A stretch of DNA of 32,126 nt from a virus. The stretch is from IMG/VR virus record IMGVR_UViG_3300023179_006775, positions 1-32,126 of that record; one strand, 5' to 3'. Positions 30,489 through 32,126 of the stretch are shown here, piece after piece (position 1 is the stretch's first letter; each line of letters starts with the position of its first letter). Made by a program: the position numbers and the translations under genes. Under the pieces are notes generated by a model that saw only the letters and a list, made by a program, of their open reading frames with translations, was not told the origin of the DNA and ran no database searches.

Positions 30489-32126
30489 TTAACCTAATTG
30501 ATCGGGCCAGGGGCCGTTTACATTAGTGGACACAGTAAAATTAGCAGAGGTCACACTTAGGTAGACCCCTGTAGGTGCAGGTGTTGGGGCCGGAGTCGGT
30601 GCAGGTGTTGGACTTGGAGTAGGTGCTGGTGTTGGAGCCGGAGTAGGTGCTGGTGTTGGAGCCGGAGTAGGTGTTGGTGCCGGTGTTGGACTTGGCGTAG
30701 GTGCAGGTGTTGGAGCCGGAGTAGGTGTTGGTGTTGGAGCCGGAGTAGGTGTTGGTGCCGGTGTTGGAGCTGGTGTTGGTGCAGGTGTTGGACTTGGCGT
30801 AGGTGCTGGTGTTGGACTTGGAGTAGGTGCAGGTGTTGGAGCCGGAGTAGGTGTAGGCGCAGGAGTTGGTGCTGGAGCCGGAGTAGGTGCTGGTGTTGGA
30901 GCCGGAGTAGGTGTTGGTGCCGGTGTTGGACTTGGCGTAGGTGCAGGTGTTGGAGTGGGGGTTGGAGTGGGGGTGGGACCAGACCCCACCGGTGTAGATG
31001 TACTAAGGATGATTTTTTGGATTATGAAATCATTTAATCCAGAGCCAACATCAATATAACCATGAAAATATTCACTATTATAGTAGTCTATCCATACTCC
31101 GCTTCTATTTCCGCCGGACAGAGATATTGGGTTCCACCAGGTATTCTCATGTTGTCCCTGCCCTGATCCAGACCCTGTAAAGGCCATGACAAAGTTATTT
31201 TTATTTGTTGAACTTAAACTGCCCCAATTGCTATCTGCACCTGGTAAGGGATAAGACTCGCTTTCCCCGGATATGAATATGGTCCCGCTGCCTGTGATCA
31301 TCACATCATGAGCACCATCCTGTTCAGTAGACCCTACAATAGAATTTATTTCTACAGTGCCGCTGTCGGAATACCTCCTAACCCAAGCATCAAGATTACC
31401 ACGATAGGTAGCTCCATCTATTGATTGTGTGGCTTCACCTGCCACATAAATTTTTCCATCTAAAAATTTTAAACTGTAGATAATAGGACTGTAATAGCCA
31501 ATTGCACCACCTATGGACTGACTCCAAACTAGGCTACCGTCCGTGGCACTATGTTTACGCACATATGAACTTCGAACACCTGCACTGGCAGCAATGTAAA
31601 AATAATTACCTCCAGGTTCAACTGTGTTTAAAGTAAAACTTTTACTCCCACCGGCATATGCATCAATCTCCGGAGGATCACTACTGATAAAAAATCCACC
31701 ATTAGCATTCATGGCCGTTGTGAGATTGCTACTACTTGTGGCAGCAGACCATGCCTGAGGTGTTACCTTGCCTAGAAAACAAGCCGAACTATGGGAGCCG
31801 CTGACAAATAGATTCCCTTGAGAATCTACACTTAGCCCAGAAATTACAGTTTGATTTTGACCGTCTCGCAAACGTCTATATTGATATACGGAAGGAGTCA
31901 GTGGATCTGGTATCTTGATAATCAAACCATCATTGAGACTGGCATTATCATCTGCAGTTTTTCTACCATAGATATAGACAGCTCCAGAACTAGAGTCTGA
32001 GACTATGCCATTAAAAAATACAACCTTATTGGCAAACTTAAAAAGATATTCGTTCACCAGCTGGCCTGACAGATTATATCTGGCCAGAATACCGGTGCTA
32101 CCACCGGCATTTTCGTAGGTAGATCC
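30489..32126 (-). CDS. Beta-propeller-like structural protein with Pro/Thr stalk, 5' end outside window
   Basis: The frame is open to the window edge (545 codons visible), so the GTG at 32057 that looks like a start is probably internal (upstream residues read [20 protein letters not shown]). About 350 residues consist of propeller-type blades with SBBP-like repeats: [54 protein letters not shown]. Then come 136 residues of alternating Pro with Thr, Ala or Ser, and a 26-residue tail ([19 protein letters not shown]). A propeller head on a rigid stalk is what a phage adhesin or host-range fibre could look like. The product would be in the virion, with the following gene as its partner. Confidence 0.65.
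   Translation of the reverse strand, partial: GSTYENAGGSTGILARYNLSGQLVNEYLFKFANKVVFFNGIVSDSSSGAVYIYGRKTADDNASLNDGLIIKIPDPLTPSVYQYRRLRDGQNQTVISGLSVDSQGNLFVSGSHSSACFLGKVTPQAWSAATSSSNLTTAMNANGGFFISSDPPEIDAYAGGSKSFTLNTVEPGGNYFYIAASAGVRSSYVRKHSATDGSLVWSQSIGGAIGYYSPIIYSLKFLDGKIYVAGEATQSIDGATYRGNLDAWVRRYSDSGTVEINSIVGSTEQDGAHDVMITGSGTIFISGESESYPLPGADSNWGSLSSTNKNNFVMAFTGSGSGQGQHENTWWNPISLSGGNRSGVWIDYYNSEYFHGYIDVGSGLNDFIIQKIILSTSTPVGSGPTPTPTPTPTPAPTPSPTPAPTPTPAPTPAPTPAPAPTPAPTPTPAPTPAPTPSPTPAPTPSPTPAPTPAPTPAPTPTPAPTPTPTPAPTPAPTPSPTPAPTPTPAPTPAPTPAPTPAPTPSPTPAPTPAPTPAPTGVYLSVTSANFTVSTNVNGPWPDQLG
30570..30977 (-). repeat. Pro-Thr/Pro-Ala coding repeat (stalk)
   Basis: The 408 bases encode 136 residues in which every second residue is Pro and the others are Thr, Ala or Ser ([15 protein letters not shown] type). 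At DNA level, six-base steps such as GGTGTT, GGAGCC, GGAGTA and GGTGCC recur in higher-order units. This favours slippage and variable length and can also mislead assembly. The encoded peptide should be an extended, stiff polyproline-like rod. Confidence 0.93.

Noticed and set aside
30570-30977. CRISPR-like or satellite repeat array
   Set aside because: The repeats are six-base steps in frame with a coding sequence (Pro-Thr/Ala), with no spacers of constant length, so this is a coding low-complexity region.
1-32126. tRNA genes, insertion sequences, attachment sites or an integrase
   Set aside because: Coding sequence fills nearly the whole window and the few gaps of 50-110 bases show no cloverleaf, terminal inverted repeat or recombinase gene. 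A weak tRNA cannot be fully excluded without a scan.

Overview
The window reads as part of a large tailed-phage genome, most like the uncultured marine T4-like phages that carry big cell-surface or glycan gene islands. This is inferred from AT-rich sequence (by eye about one third G+C over most of the window), every convincing gene on the minus strand, start/stop overlaps of a few bases throughout, long fibre-like structural proteins at one end and a membrane-anchored SleB-type cell wall hydrolase at the other. No capsid, portal or terminase gene lies inside the window, so the phage assignment is not proven. Because everything is transcribed on the minus strand, biological order runs from high to low coordinates.

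At 32126-27514 are two large structural or adhesin genes. The first, cut by the window edge, has a beta-propeller-like body and a stalk of about 136 residues built of Pro-Thr/Pro-Ala steps. The second is a 989-residue multidomain beta-rich protein. From 27491 to 16820 comes a block with a DXD glycosyltransferase, a second glycosyltransferase fused to a cysteine-rich N-terminal 'twitch' domain, four radical SAM enzymes of ordinary size (three with the N-terminal twitch domain), one cobalamin-binding-type radical SAM enzyme, a 2-oxoglutarate/Fe(II) oxygenase and an SGNH-like protein. It also holds two signs of decay: a frameshifted glycosyltransferase tail and an orphan C-terminus of a fourth twitch radical SAM enzyme.

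From 16810 to 10521 are two related putative glycosyltransferases, an RmlC-type sugar epimerase, the alpha half of a thiamine-diphosphate E1-like enzyme, an extended SDR, and two 2-oxoglutarate oxygenase paralogs, one without metal ligands. A terminator-like hairpin and an AT-rich promoter-like sequence at about 10.44-10.51 kb probably divide the island into two transcription units. From 10424 to 979 follow a third oxygenase paralog, two SDRs, the E1 beta half, three SAM methyltransferases, a small helical protein of unknown function and five SGNH-like proteins. The SleB hydrolase and a short membrane protein (872-1) sit behind their own promoter-like sequence and strong ribosome binding site.

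Taken together, the island could supply the steps to make, branch, methylate, acylate and transfer unusual sugars, and several enzymes could also modify peptides. Whether the target is the host envelope or the phage's own virion cannot be told from sequence. The Pro/Thr-rich stalk upstream of hydroxylase-like and glycosyltransferase genes makes self-modification of the fibre a reasonable hypothesis.
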